Shown here: one piece after another, positions 45,220-54,581 of the stretch
Layout of the letters: each line of letters starts with the position of its first letter
Position numbering within the stretch: the first letter of the stretch is position 1
From: Vescimonas sanitatis
Lineage (GTDB): Bacteria > Bacillota > Clostridia > Oscillospirales > Oscillospiraceae
Direction of reading: 5' to 3'
NCBI RefSeq assembly: GCF_049060325.1
Contig: NZ_JBMGPW010000002.1
Span: 310,001-374,000 of the forward strand
DNA length: 64,000 nt
Made by a program: the position numbers and the translations under genes
The notes under the pieces: generated by a model
What the model was told of the DNA's origin: nothing
The model's database searches: none
The model's input: only the letters and a program-made list of their open reading frames with translations

Positions 45220-46529
45220 GCGGATATGCGGAATATCGTGAAGCAAATCTTCCGTGGTTGAAAGCTGTTCCGGCTCATTGGGAGATACGAAGAAACAAAA
45301 ATATATTCACGGAGCAGAAAGAGATTGTTGGCGAAAGGTCAGCAGATTACACACTACTCTCATTGACGCTCAATGGTATTATTCCCCGTGACATGGATGG
45401 AGGGGGTAAATTCCCTGAGTCATTTGACAAATACAAAATCGTAAAAAACGGGGATATGGCATTTTGCCTTTTTGATATTGACGAAACGCCACGCACAGTT
45501 GGTCTGTCTGGTTACAATGGAATGCTTACTGGCGCATACACAATTATGCGCGTTAGCAACATTAACGCCCGATTCATCTATTATTACTATCTTGCCTTAG
45601 ACAACGGTAAGATGCTAAGACCACTGTATACTGGGCTTAGAAAAACAATAAACATTAACACATTCCAAAGCACAAAAGTTCCTGTCCCGCCCCGCGAGGA
45701 GCAGGATCAGATTGTGCGCTTTCTGGACTGGAAGGTTTCGGGCATCAATAGGCTGATTGCGATAAAGAAACAACGTCGCGCCCTCATATTTGATCTAATT
45801 CAACTGCATTTGTTCTCCGATGATGTTTCTCAATCTTCTATAGGAAGAATTGAAGCTGCTTTTCCAGAACACTGGAAGTCCATTAAAGCAAGATGCATTT
45901 TCAGTGAACGCATAGAGAAAGGTCATACGGAAGATGAGCTTTTGGCCGTTACTCAAGATAAGGGAGTCGTTTTTAAGAAAGACTGCGACAGTCATTATGT
46001 ACAGCCAAGCAATTTTGAGAGTCAAAAACTTGTTTACCCTGGTGATTTCATTATTAGCTTAAGGTCATTTCAAGGTGGCATTGAGCACTCAAGAATCAAA
46101 GGTCTTGTTTCCGCGGCCTACACGGTTATGGAACTCAATCCGTCGTATTCACGTATTGAAGAGTATTACGGTTTTCTGTTTAAATCAAAGCCGTTTATTC
46201 AATACTTGAATTCCTGCGTTAATGATATAAGGGATGGAAAGAAAATTGGTTATAAAGACTTTCGAGACTGCCCATTGCCAATTCCACCTGTACGCACGTT
46301 AGAGAAAATCAACATACTGAGAAAGGAGTACGATAAAGCCACAGAAGAACTTAATAGATGTACAAGTTTGCTTCATGAGCTACGTACGCGTCTTATTTCC
46401 GATGTTGTGACAGGCAAAATCGATGTCCGTAGCATTGAAATCCCCGAATACGAATTTGTGGATGAAGATAACGATAATGTAGATGAAAATTTGGAACAAG
46501 GTGCGGACGAGCCTCCTGAGGAGGAATAA
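45216..46529 (+). CDS. hsdS: Type I RM specificity subunit HsdS
   Basis: 437 residues; starts within the hsdM stop (ATGA). Two target-recognition domains (about 10-150 and 215-360) are separated by the conserved spacer PPREEQDQIVRFLDWKVSGI, KKQRRALIFDLIQ and followed by its repeat PPVRTLEKINILRKEYDKAT, LLHELRTRLISDVVTGKIDV. The Gln/Glu-rich acidic tail (DEDNDNVDENLEQGADEPPE) is longer than usual. The DNA sequence is AT-richer than hsdM/hsdR, as is common for exchangeable specificity genes. No inverted hsdS copy for phase variation is present in the window. Confidence 0.93.
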   Translation: MSGYAEYREANLPWLKAVPAHWEIRRNKNIFTEQKEIVGERSADYTLLSLTLNGIIPRDMDGGGKFPESFDKYKIVKNGDMAFCLFDIDETPRTVGLSGYNGMLTGAYTIMRVSNINARFIYYYYLALDNGKMLRPLYTGLRKTININTFQSTKVPVPPREEQDQIVRFLDWKVSGINRLIAIKKQRRALIFDLIQLHLFSDDVSQSSIGRIEAAFPEHWKSIKARCIFSERIEKGHTEDELLAVTQDKGVVFKKDCDSHYVQPSNFESQKLVYPGDFIISLRSFQGGIEHSRIKGLVSAAYTVMELNPSYSRIEEYYGFLFKSKPFIQYLNSCVNDIRDGKKIGYKDFRDCPLPIPPVRTLEKINILRKEYDKATEELNRCTSLLHELRTRLISDVVTGKIDVRSIEIPEYEFVDEDNDNVDENLEQGADEPPEEE

Positions 46530-46531
46530 GT

Positions 46532-47131
46532 ATGATAGAGATAAAAGAATGGACTTGGAAGGCCATTCCCAAAAAAGAGATGACTGCAAAAACAATAACC
46601 TGTCCATACTGCGGCGTGCGGGTACAGGCGGGTTCTACCACCAGAATTGTCGATACAGCTACCGGTGCCATTAAATATCAAATTCACAAATGCCCGGAGT
46701 GCTTCATGCCGGTCATCATTGGTCTTGACGGAAAAATCATACCGCAGTCACAGCTGCTGCCCTATGAAGATGTACGCTTTCTACCGCCCAATGTAGAAAA
46801 GCTGTATAACGAATGCAGAAAGTGCTTTCTAAATGAGTGTTATCACTCGGTTATAATGGTTTCACGAACATTGTTAATGTATATTGCGGTTGACAAGGGC
46901 GCTGATGTGGGAAAACGCTTCGTCGAATACATAGATTTTTTGGAAGTGAATGGCTATATCGGTAGCCAAAACAAAGCATGGGTCGATAAAATAAGAAAGA
47001 TAGGAAACAAGTATACGCACGAAATGGGAATGGCAACCCAAGAAGATGCCGATAAGGTTATTGTATTTATAAAACAGCTATTGGGCAACTTATATGAGAT
47101 GCCTCATTTAGCAGAAGAGGAGGAAGCGTAA
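46532..47131 (+). CDS. DUF4145 protein inside the type I RM operon
   Basis: 199 residues. An N-terminal zinc ribbon (CPYCGVRV...CPECFMPV) and a DUF4145 helical domain (LYNECRKCFLNECYHSVIMV, WVDKIRKIGNKYTHEM). DUF4145 occurs in HsdR N-terminal fusions and free-standing in RM loci. Its stop overlaps the hsdR start (TAATG), so it is made with HsdR. It may modulate restriction or link it to another process. Confidence 0.85.
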   Translation: MIEIKEWTWKAIPKKEMTAKTITCPYCGVRVQAGSTTRIVDTATGAIKYQIHKCPECFMPVIIGLDGKIIPQSQLLPYEDVRFLPPNVEKLYNECRKCFLNECYHSVIMVSRTLLMYIAVDKGADVGKRFVEYIDFLEVNGYIGSQNKAWVDKIRKIGNKYTHEMGMATQEDADKVIVFIKQLLGNLYEMPHLAEEEEA

Positions 47132-50103
47132 TGCCGACCAATACCAAGGAAAGCGGATTCGAAGTTCTCATTGTAAACTGGCTTGTTGAGCACAACGGAT
47201 ATGAAGAAGGCTTCAACACCGACTACAACAAAGAATACGCCATTGACGAGACTCGGCTTTTTCGGTTCCTGCAGGATACGCAACCGGAGCAATTAGAGAA
47301 GCTGGGCATCCGGAAAAGTCATCAAAAATACGCACAGTTTCTCAACCGTTTACAGGGCGAGATTTCTAAGCGCGGCATAGTTGACGTGCTGCGAAACGGC
47401 ATCAAAGTATACCCCGCCGACCTGATCATGTTTTACCTGACTCCATCTGAGGGCAACGCAAAAGCTAAAGAGCTGTTCCAAAAGAATATTTTCAGCGTCA
47501 CCCGACAACTCCGCTATTCACAGGATGCAGCCAAACTGGCACTGGATCTGTGCGTATTTATCAATGGCCTCCCGGTTATTACATTTGAACTAAAGAATCA
47601 GATCACAAAGCAAAATGTTGATGATGCCGTTCAGCAGTACAAGGATGACCGTGACCCGCGCGAGATGCTTTTTCAGTTCAAGCGCTGCATGGTGCATTTT
47701 GCCGTAGACGATGCCCGTGTCAAGTTCTGCACGAAACTTGCCGGACAAGACAGCTGGTTTCTGCCCTTTGACAAGGGATATAATGATGGTGCAGGAAATC
47801 CACCAAATCCCAATGGCATCATGACGGATTATCTTTGGAAGGATATTCTCACCAAGGAAAAGCTGACGCTGATCATAGAAAACTACGCGCAGGTCGTCGT
47901 CGAGGTGGACGAGGACACCAAAAAGAAAAAGGAAAAGCAGATTTTCCCCCGCTACCATCAGCTCGATGTTGTAACGAAGCTGCTTGCCGATGTGAAAACA
48001 AATGGTGTCGGAAAAAAGTACCTTATTCAGCACAGCGCAGGCAGCGGTAAATCCAACTCTATCGCTTGGCTTGCTCACCAGCTTATCGGACTTGAGCAGG
48101 ACGGCCGTCCGATATTGGATTCCGTTATCGTAGTCACTGACCGCCGTATCCTCGATAAGCAAATTCGGGATACGATCAAGCAGTTTATGCAGGTCGGCAG
48201 CACGGTTGCATGGGCGGAGCACTCCGGCGATCTTACGAAAGCCATTACCGATGGAAAGCGTATTATCGTGACCACGATTGAGAAGTTCCCGTACATTGTT
48301 CCGCAAATTGGAGCAGAACACAAGGATAACCATTTCGCCATCATCATCGATGAAGCTCATTCCGGACAGAGCGGAAGAAACTCTGCGCAGATGAACCTTG
48401 CGCTTTCCGGACTTGCTTCCGATGACGAAATGGACAACGAGGATAAAATCAACGCCATGATGGAAGGGCGCAAACTGCTGAACAATGCCAGCTACTTTGC
48501 GTTTACCGCAACCCCGAAGAATAAAACGTTGGAAACATTCGGCGTTCCATATCAGGACGGTGACGATGTTAAACACAGACCTTTCCACGTTTATACAATG
48601 AAGCAGGCGATCCAGGAAGGATTCATTCTGGATGTGCTGCAATACTACACGCCCATTGACAGCTTCTATAAGTTAATGAAAACCGTCGAGGATGACCCGA
48701 TGTTCGATAAGAAGCGGGCGCAGAAGAAGCTACGCAGCTTTGTGGAAAGTGACAGCTATACCATCGCCAAGAAAGCGGCTATGATGGTAGACCACTTCCA
48801 CGAACAGGTCATTGCCAAAGGAAAAATCGGCGGGCAGGCTCGTGCTATGATCGTGACCTCCCGCATTCCCCGCTGTATCGAATATTATTACGCCATCAAC
48901 AAATGCCTTGCGGACAGGCGCAGTCCATATAAAACGATTATCGCCTTTTCCGGCGAGAACAAGTATCAAGGTCAGGAACCGCCGCTTACCTCTGCCGGAT
49001 TGAACGGTTTCCCGGACGCTAAGATACCGAAGGAGTTCAAAAAAGACCCGTATCGCATTCTCATTGTTGCGGATATGTTCCAGACAGGCTTTGATGAACC
49101 GCTGCTCCACACCATGTATGTGGACAAGGTGCTTTATGACATCAAGGCGGTACAGACGCTCTCTCGCTTGAACCGCTGCTGTCCGAAGAAGTATGATACT
49201 TTCGTCTTGGACTTTGCAAACAAGCCGGAGATGATTCAGGAATCATTTTCGCGATATTACCGCACCACGATTTTGTCCGGCGAAACCGATCCGAATAAGC
49301 TATACGACCTGGTTGCAACAATGGAGGGATACCAGGTGTTCTCCAACGAAGATGTCGAGCGGCTTGTCAATTTGTACCTGGATGGAGCGGATCGCGACAA
49401 ACTTGATCCCACATTAGATGCCTGCACTGCCGTTTACAAGCAGCTTGACACGGATGACCAGATTAAATTTAAGAGCGCAGCAAAGGCGTTTGTGCGTACC
49501 TATGGCTTTCTCGGAGCGATTTTGCCATATGGTAACGCAGACTGGGAACGGTTGTCCATCTTTCTTAATTTGCTGATACCAAAGCTGCCATCTCCACGAG
49601 AGGACGATCTTTCGCAGGGGATTCTTGAAAAGATCGACCTCGAAAGTTACCGCAACGAAGCGCGTGAGGTCATGTCCATTCGCCTGGAAGATGCCGATAC
49701 GGAGGTGGCTCCCGTACCGGCGGGAAAGGTTGGGCATATCGTTGAACCGGAAATGGATTTGTTGTCTGTCATTCTCTCCAATTTCAATGATATGTTTGGT
49801 AACATCAATTGGAATGATGCGGATAACGTGCGGCGGCAGATCCTTGAGATACCGGCCATGGTCTCTAAGGACGAAAAATATCAGAATGCCATGAGAAACT
49901 CTGATGAGCAGAGTGCGCGCTTGGAAAGCGAACGTGCGTTGCAACAGGTCATCTTTTCAATTATGGCGGACAATATGGAATTGTTTAAGCAGTTCCAGGA
50001 TAATCCTTCGTTTAAGAAATGGCTGTCTGATCTTGTATTTAATTTGACCTATAACAAGGATGGTAAACCTTACGAGAATCCTGATGCAGCTTCAACTGAC
50101 TGA
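47131..50103 (+). CDS. hsdR: Type I RM restriction subunit HsdR
   Basis: 990 residues; ATG overlaps the preceding stop, with GAGGAGGAAG upstream. The N-terminal PD-(D/E)XK nuclease shows GLPVITFELKNQITKQNVDD (Glu-x-Lys, about 155) and is followed by the SF2 translocase: Walker A HSAGSGKSNSIAW (about 305), DEAH in IIIDEAHSGQSG (about 405), FTATP (about 460) and motif VI VQTLSRLNRC (about 675). Full length and without disruptions, so the RM system looks active. A terminator follows at 50120. Confidence 0.95.
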   Translation: MPTNTKESGFEVLIVNWLVEHNGYEEGFNTDYNKEYAIDETRLFRFLQDTQPEQLEKLGIRKSHQKYAQFLNRLQGEISKRGIVDVLRNGIKVYPADLIMFYLTPSEGNAKAKELFQKNIFSVTRQLRYSQDAAKLALDLCVFINGLPVITFELKNQITKQNVDDAVQQYKDDRDPREMLFQFKRCMVHFAVDDARVKFCTKLAGQDSWFLPFDKGYNDGAGNPPNPNGIMTDYLWKDILTKEKLTLIIENYAQVVVEVDEDTKKKKEKQIFPRYHQLDVVTKLLADVKTNGVGKKYLIQHSAGSGKSNSIAWLAHQLIGLEQDGRPILDSVIVVTDRRILDKQIRDTIKQFMQVGSTVAWAEHSGDLTKAITDGKRIIVTTIEKFPYIVPQIGAEHKDNHFAIIIDEAHSGQSGRNSAQMNLALSGLASDDEMDNEDKINAMMEGRKLLNNASYFAFTATPKNKTLETFGVPYQDGDDVKHRPFHVYTMKQAIQEGFILDVLQYYTPIDSFYKLMKTVEDDPMFDKKRAQKKLRSFVESDSYTIAKKAAMMVDHFHEQVIAKGKIGGQARAMIVTSRIPRCIEYYYAINKCLADRRSPYKTIIAFSGENKYQGQEPPLTSAGLNGFPDAKIPKEFKKDPYRILIVADMFQTGFDEPLLHTMYVDKVLYDIKAVQTLSRLNRCCPKKYDTFVLDFANKPEMIQESFSRYYRTTILSGETDPNKLYDLVATMEGYQVFSNEDVERLVNLYLDGADRDKLDPTLDACTAVYKQLDTDDQIKFKSAAKAFVRTYGFLGAILPYGNADWERLSIFLNLLIPKLPSPREDDLSQGILEKIDLESYRNEAREVMSIRLEDADTEVAPVPAGKVGHIVEPEMDLLSVILSNFNDMFGNINWNDADNVRRQILEIPAMVSKDEKYQNAMRNSDEQSARLESERALQQVIFSIMADNMELFKQFQDNPSFKKWLSDLVFNLTYNKDGKPYENPDAASTD

Positions 50104-50119
50104 GTAAAAAGCATAGTTA

Positions 50120-50157
50120 GAGGGAGTGAAGCACCGCAAGTGCTTCACTCCCTCTTT
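50120..50157. terminator. Terminator after hsdR
   Basis: AGAGGGAGTGAAGCA-ccgcaag-TGCTTCACTCCCTCTTT: a perfect 15-bp stem, shared with the convergent gene at 50163. Confidence 0.9.
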
Positions 50158-50162
50158 CATAG

Positions 50163-50927
50163 TCATTCTTTTCTCTGCGACCCATTCAGGCTGGCCCAGT
50201 GCTGGCGCAGCAGCCTTTCTGCTTCTCTGCGAAGGGAACTTTGGAACATGACAGCCACAACCAATGCGCTAAGCACTGCAGCCACGGGCTCCAGCCAGGG
50301 ATATGCGGTCCAAAGCTGTTCTCCCCAGCAAGCAAGCGGAACACCAACAAGCAGCATAAACAGCAAAATAATGATGACAACGTCGGGCCTGCCGTAGCCT
50401 TCACGTCTCTTGATTTTGGCCCGTATCTGTCGAAGCGCACGGGCGCGGATATCTCGGATGTTTCTGGACGAGCACTGTTTGTCCTGTGCGACGGACTCGG
50501 TGGACTCGCCGTTGATGACGGTGCGGAACAGAACCTCCCGCTGTAGTTCAGTCAGCTCACGCAGTCCCTCGTCAATTTCTTTGCGCACATACATGAGCGG
50601 GTCTTCATCAGATCCCTCTGGCAGATACTTCGCCCGGTCAAACCAGCGCATATCATCGTAGATCGCGTTGCGCACTTCCTCCGGCAGGAACGCTTCCGGA
50701 TTGTAAGATCTGGGCTGTTTGATATCCACATCTTCCAGAGTGTCCGGCGCAACTCGCTTGTGGAAGTTGGCCTCACTGTAGTAGAGCATGTGCTCCAGCT
50801 CCTTCCACTCCTCCGGATGCTCCTTCACCCACTGGTCTGCAGCGGCGGCAGCTTCCGGGTCCATTTCGTGTATCCAGCGCCAATCTGCCTGAAGCTCTTT
50901 ATAAGATTGGGTATCCTTGAAGGACAT
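50163..50927 (-). CDS. Sigma-region-4-like protein with C-terminal membrane helices
   Basis: 254 residues; AGGGTGGTGAG lies upstream of the start. Residues about 120-165 (LRELTELQREVLFRTVINGE, STESVAQDKQCSSRNIRDIR) are a sigma-70 region 4 helix-turn-helix with the alternative CSSRNIRDIRARALRQIRAK recognition helix. No region 2 is visible in the acidic N-terminal part. Two hydrophobic segments follow, VVIIILLFMLLVGVPLACW (about 182) and WLEPVAAVLSALVVAVMF (about 210), then a basic tail. So it seems to be a membrane-bound DNA-binding protein, not a normal sigma factor. It precedes the 51.5-56 kb mobile element on the opposite strand. Confidence 0.7.
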   Translation of the reverse strand: MSFKDTQSYKELQADWRWIHEMDPEAAAAADQWVKEHPEEWKELEHMLYYSEANFHKRVAPDTLEDVDIKQPRSYNPEAFLPEEVRNAIYDDMRWFDRAKYLPEGSDEDPLMYVRKEIDEGLRELTELQREVLFRTVINGESTESVAQDKQCSSRNIRDIRARALRQIRAKIKRREGYGRPDVVIIILLFMLLVGVPLACWGEQLWTAYPWLEPVAAVLSALVVAVMFQSSLRREAERLLRQHWASLNGSQRKE

Positions 50928-51489
50928 GAACTCACCACCCTTTCTGCATTCACAAAAAGTTTACAATTCCAGACCTTCCGATTTTGCGATTTTTCTCTAA
51001 GTAATAGTAGAAGGACAATTTCACCCGGGTGAGGTTGCCCCTGGTTCGGTACGGCACGGTCTCCGCGCCGACGAACCCACATGGCCTTTGACAGAGCACC
51101 CCATGAGAGCATGTGCGCTCTCTGCCATACGGCGATCCGCTCGGAAGGTCATTCCATCTCTGGCCGTGCTCCCGGGAGCACGGTCTTTTGCTATGTGCCG
51201 TTTCCAACGCACGGCTATATAAATCATTTTAACACGGAGGAGGCGAAAAAGATAGCTCACAGATGAAAGTAAAAGACTCAGCTGCAAAGCAGAGGAGGGA
51301 TGCACACCAGTACGACCGCAAAACAAAAACCGCCGTGACTGCGGCAACAGTCCGGCGGCTCGGCGCACACACAGGCACGCACAAATCTACTGATAAAAGT
51401 ATATCAGGCAAACAGCAGAAAAGCAATGATATTTTTTCTGTTCCCTGTGTGAGCGTCATCGGACTCTACAACAACACAGGAGGTATGAA
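50928..51489. other. Intergenic region between divergent units
   Basis: About 560 bp. It holds the hairpin at 51162-51189 and a GC-rich imperfect inverted repeat near 51328-51362 (ACCGCCGTGACTGC...CAGTCCGGCGGC). An open frame of 76 codons from 51263 has no properly spaced ribosome site and no recognisable product. Confidence 0.5.
51162..51189 (+). terminator. Terminator-like hairpin
   Basis: CCGTGCTC-CCGG-GAGCACGG followed by TCTTTT: a perfect palindromic stem. Confidence 0.7.
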
Positions 51490-52035
51490 TTGAGTTACAA
51501 GAAATGGCCCAAGCGCAGCGCAGAGAAAAACTATTTTATGGTGCCCAACGAGATATTCAGCATCGGTCTGGATTACCGGGAGATCTCCCTCTACACCTAT
51601 CTGCTCCGGTGCGAGAATCGTAAGACCTACCAGTGCTACCCCAGTTACAAAACCATCGGCCATGCGATCGGCATGAGTGAAAATACGGTGGCAAAGTATG
51701 TGCGGCAGCTGGAGGAGAAAGGTCTCATCTACACGGAGCCGACGATGGTACGAAGCAAAGATGGCAGACCCCTGAATGGAAATCTGCTCTACACCGTTCG
51801 CCCTATCCAAGGTGTACTCGAAGCATTCTATGAGCGGCAGTTCCGGCAGGCAGAGGAGGCTGCCGCCCGCTATCGTGCGGCGCAGCTCCTCGAAAAGTCC
51901 AACGCCCAGGGCCGCCAGAACGCCTTGTGTGCGCCTTTCCGGGAGGAAGCGAGTCCCAGTCCCAGCCAGAGGATTGAAGCCGGATGTGAGCCATTTTCGG
52001 CAGGCTTTTGCAGGACGAAAGAAAAAGCAGGATAA
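51490..52035 (+). CDS. HTH_36 replication/regulatory protein of the mobilizable element
   Basis: 181 residues; a TTG start at 51490 with AGGAGG 6 bases upstream; no ATG fits. SYKKWPKRSAEKNYFMVPNE, IFSIGLDYREISLYTYLLRC and a winged helix (YPSYKTIGHAIGMSENTVAK) parallel the protein at 28764 closely. The C-terminal third differs (Ala/Gln-rich, then Ser-Pro). First gene of the relaxase module; it probably acts in replication of the excised form or in control. Confidence 0.78.
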   Translation: MSYKKWPKRSAEKNYFMVPNEIFSIGLDYREISLYTYLLRCENRKTYQCYPSYKTIGHAIGMSENTVAKYVRQLEEKGLIYTEPTMVRSKDGRPLNGNLLYTVRPIQGVLEAFYERQFRQAEEAAARYRAAQLLEKSNAQGRQNALCAPFREEASPSPSQRIEAGCEPFSAGFCRTKEKAG

Positions 52036-52214
52036 AGGCATGGCGTCGCACACACCGCCGCAGCCGTCACTTCTGCCCGCAGTGCGGGCAGTTTCGGGAG
52101 CTTGAAGCTGGCGTCTTTGCGAGGCAAAATAAGCACCGATGGCGTCAGCTTCCCCGAAAAGCCCCGTGTTGCAGGGCTTTTCAAGGATGTCTTACAGCAA
52201 AAAGGAGGAATTGA
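52008..52214 (+). other. Candidate oriT or short zinc-ribbon frame upstream of mobC
   Basis: GACGAAAGAAAAAGCAGGAT (52014) and TGCCCGCAGTGCGGGCA (52074-52090) repeat blocks of 29595 and 29654. Then GAAGCTGGCGTC (about 52103) and GGCGTCAGCTTC (about 52141) form an imperfect 12-bp inverted repeat, the usual layout near a nick site. The same bases can be read as a 68-codon frame containing CPQCGQF, which in the other element reads CPQCGHF. Confidence 0.45.
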
Positions 52215-52649
52215 ATGAGTAAAGAAACCAGAGATCGTATTGCATTCCGGATGCAGCCGGAAACCAGAAGAAGGATCGAGCAGTGGTACGCCGCCGACAA
52301 CTGCCAGAGCAAAAATGAGTTCATCGAGAAAGCCGTGAACTTCTATGTGGACTATCTGGGAATACAGGACAACACAACGCTGCTGTCCATGGCAATCATG
52401 TCTGCCATCGACGGCAGGCTGAGCAGACTGGAGGACTATATTGCCCGCAGAGATTTTACCAGATGCGTGGAGCAGGACATGACCAACGGTATCATCGCCG
52501 AAGCGTTCGAGATGGACCGGGATGACTTAAAGCGCATACGCGCGCAGAGTGTCCGGAATGTAAAGGCCACAAACGGTACCATCTCTCTGGAGAAGTATGC
52601 GCGCTCCCGTCAGGAGCCGGACTGGGATGATGACGAATGGCAAGACTGA
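52215..52649 (+). CDS. MobC-like relaxosome accessory protein
   Basis: 144 residues; ATG at 52215 after AAAGGAGG. N-terminal ribbon-helix-helix (RDRIAFRMQPETRRRIEQWY, SKNEFIEKAVNFYVDYLG), then a helical region and an acidic Trp-rich end. It overlaps the relaxase gene by 13 bp. This is the standard place of the oriT-binding accessory factor that loads the relaxase. Confidence 0.75.
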   Translation: MSKETRDRIAFRMQPETRRRIEQWYAADNCQSKNEFIEKAVNFYVDYLGIQDNTTLLSMAIMSAIDGRLSRLEDYIARRDFTRCVEQDMTNGIIAEAFEMDRDDLKRIRAQSVRNVKATNGTISLEKYARSRQEPDWDDDEWQD

Positions 52650-54577
52650 TCCTCAAGAGTCCCTATATCAAAAGCACCGGCGGGGCCTCCGGATACCTTC
52701 GCTACATCGCGACCCGGGAGCGGGTGGAGCTTATCCCGGATGACCGTCCGCCCACCCGAAAGCAGGAGCAGCTCATCGCCAAACTGGTCAAAGACTTCCC
52801 GGACAGCAAAACGCTCTACGAGTACGAGGACTACCTGACGAAGCCCACCAAGGTCAACGCCTCTGCGTTCATCACGCTGGCGCTGGAATCCAACTGGGAT
52901 GCCATCCACGAGTCAGAGCAGTACATGAAGTACATCGCCACCCGGCCTCGTGCTGAGCGCAACGGTACTCACGGCCTGTTCGGTGATGACGACGCCGTTT
53001 CGCTGGAGAAGGCCATGGAGGAGTTGGAGAGCTACACCGGAAACGTGTGGACGCACATCATCTCCCTCAAGCGTGAGGATGCTGCCCGGCTCGGCTTCGA
53101 CAACGCCGCAGCGTGGAGAAATCTCATCCGCGCCCACCGCAACGACATCGCGGCGGCAATGAAGATCCCACCCGGCGACTTCCGATGGTACGCTGCCTTC
53201 CACGACGAGGGAGAGCATCCGCACATCCACATGATGGCATGGTCCGCAAAAGCGGGACAGGCCTATCTGTCCAAGGAGGGCATCCGTCAGATCAAGTCCA
53301 AGCTGACCAATGATATCTTCCGCAACGAAATGCTCCATCTCTATGAACAGAAGTCTGAGTCCAGAGATGAGCTGGTGCGGGAGGCGCGGCGGGCAATGCT
53401 GGAGCTGGTGCAGACCATGCGGGATAGTATGTGCGACCACCCGGATGCCGAGCGGCTCATGCTGGAGCTGGCGGCGCAGCTCGGAGCGGTCAAGGGAAAA
53501 AAGTCCTATGGCTATCTTCCCAAGCGGTTAAAGAATCTGGTGGATGAGATCGTGGACGAGATGGAACGGCTCCCTGTCGTGAGCAAGTGCTATGAAAAAT
53601 GGATGATGCTCCAAGGGAAGGTGGACAGCTACTATCACGACAAGCCCCAGGAGCGCATCCCGCTCTCACAGCAAAAGGAGTTCCGGCAGATCAAGAACGC
53701 TGTCATTCAGGAGGCGGAGCGCCTGCACTTGGGTGAGATCGGCTTCGAGGAGAAGGGCCTCAATCAGCAGGACGAGCCGGAGGAATACCGCAACGCCTCC
53801 TACGACTACTGGGCGCTGCGGGACATCATCCGGGACGAGCACCTGACCATGGAGGAACGGAGCGACGCCGTCTCTGAAATGGACAAACTGGCAGAGAACG
53901 GTGATATGTATGCCCAGTATCTGATGGGAAAGCTCTGGCGGGACGGTTCTCTGCTGATACCGGACTCGGTGAACGCCCGGTACTGGTTCGAGCAGGCGGC
54001 GGAGCAGGGCCATCTGGCGGCGCAGTACTCTCTGGCCAAGCTGTACCTCTCCGATGATGTGGAGGTACGGAATATCCGTTTGGGGTTGAATTGGATCTAC
54101 ACCGCCGCGGTCAACGGCAGCAGCTGCGCCATGTATCGGCTGGCCAAAGAGTGTCTCAAAGGCGAGCATATCAAAAAGAATACCGCCAGCGCGTTGGAGT
54201 GGTTCACCAAGTCGGCGGAGGGAGGAAATCCCTACGCCCAGTACATGCTGGGCAAGCTGTACCTCACCGGCAAGGAAGCTCCCTGCGATGAGGAGCGGGC
54301 CGTCCACTGGCTGACCCGATCCGCCGAGCAGGACAACCAGTATGCACAGTATCTCCTGAACCACTTGGAGGAAAACCGTCCGCCCTCTGCAATGCTGGCG
54401 GTGACTCGGCTGCTCCATCACATGAGCTGGGTGTTCCGGGACAACTCCGTACCCAAGTCCCGCCCCGGAGGAATCCAGATCGACCGGAAGCGGCTGAAAA
54501 AGCTGCAGGAGAAGCGCATCGCCCTGGGCCACAAGCCGGATGACCATGAGGAGCAGTGGCCCGACATGACCATGTAA
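52637..54577 (+). CDS. MOBP-type relaxase with C-terminal Sel1 repeats
   Basis: 646 residues. N-terminal relaxase: MARLILKSPYIKSTGGASGY with the early YLRYI Tyr region, and the metal-binding FHDEGEHPHIHMMAW (about 188-202, HxxxxxPHIH). It fits the MobP3/MobL-like group of Firmicute mobilizable elements (from memory). A helical linker (about 230-400) is followed by four Sel1/TPR-like repeats (about 415-575: AQYLMGKLWRDG, ARYWFEQAAEQGHLAAQYSL, ALEWFTKSAEGGNPYAQYML), then a basic tail. Sel1 repeats are protein-protein contacts and may recognise a foreign conjugation machine, since no type IV secretion genes are in the window. Confidence 0.85.
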   Translation: MARLILKSPYIKSTGGASGYLRYIATRERVELIPDDRPPTRKQEQLIAKLVKDFPDSKTLYEYEDYLTKPTKVNASAFITLALESNWDAIHESEQYMKYIATRPRAERNGTHGLFGDDDAVSLEKAMEELESYTGNVWTHIISLKREDAARLGFDNAAAWRNLIRAHRNDIAAAMKIPPGDFRWYAAFHDEGEHPHIHMMAWSAKAGQAYLSKEGIRQIKSKLTNDIFRNEMLHLYEQKSESRDELVREARRAMLELVQTMRDSMCDHPDAERLMLELAAQLGAVKGKKSYGYLPKRLKNLVDEIVDEMERLPVVSKCYEKWMMLQGKVDSYYHDKPQERIPLSQQKEFRQIKNAVIQEAERLHLGEIGFEEKGLNQQDEPEEYRNASYDYWALRDIIRDEHLTMEERSDAVSEMDKLAENGDMYAQYLMGKLWRDGSLLIPDSVNARYWFEQAAEQGHLAAQYSLAKLYLSDDVEVRNIRLGLNWIYTAAVNGSSCAMYRLAKECLKGEHIKKNTASALEWFTKSAEGGNPYAQYMLGKLYLTGKEAPCDEERAVHWLTRSAEQDNQYAQYLLNHLEENRPPSAMLAVTRLLHHMSWVFRDNSVPKSRPGGIQIDRKRLKKLQEKRIALGHKPDDHEEQWPDMTM

Positions 54578-54581
54578 GCGG

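Noticed and set aside
51263..51493. 76-codon open frame before the HTH_36 gene
   Set aside because: No ribosome site at a normal distance, low-complexity Lys/Thr/Ser content, GC-rich hairpin inside. A small regulatory RNA or leader is as likely.
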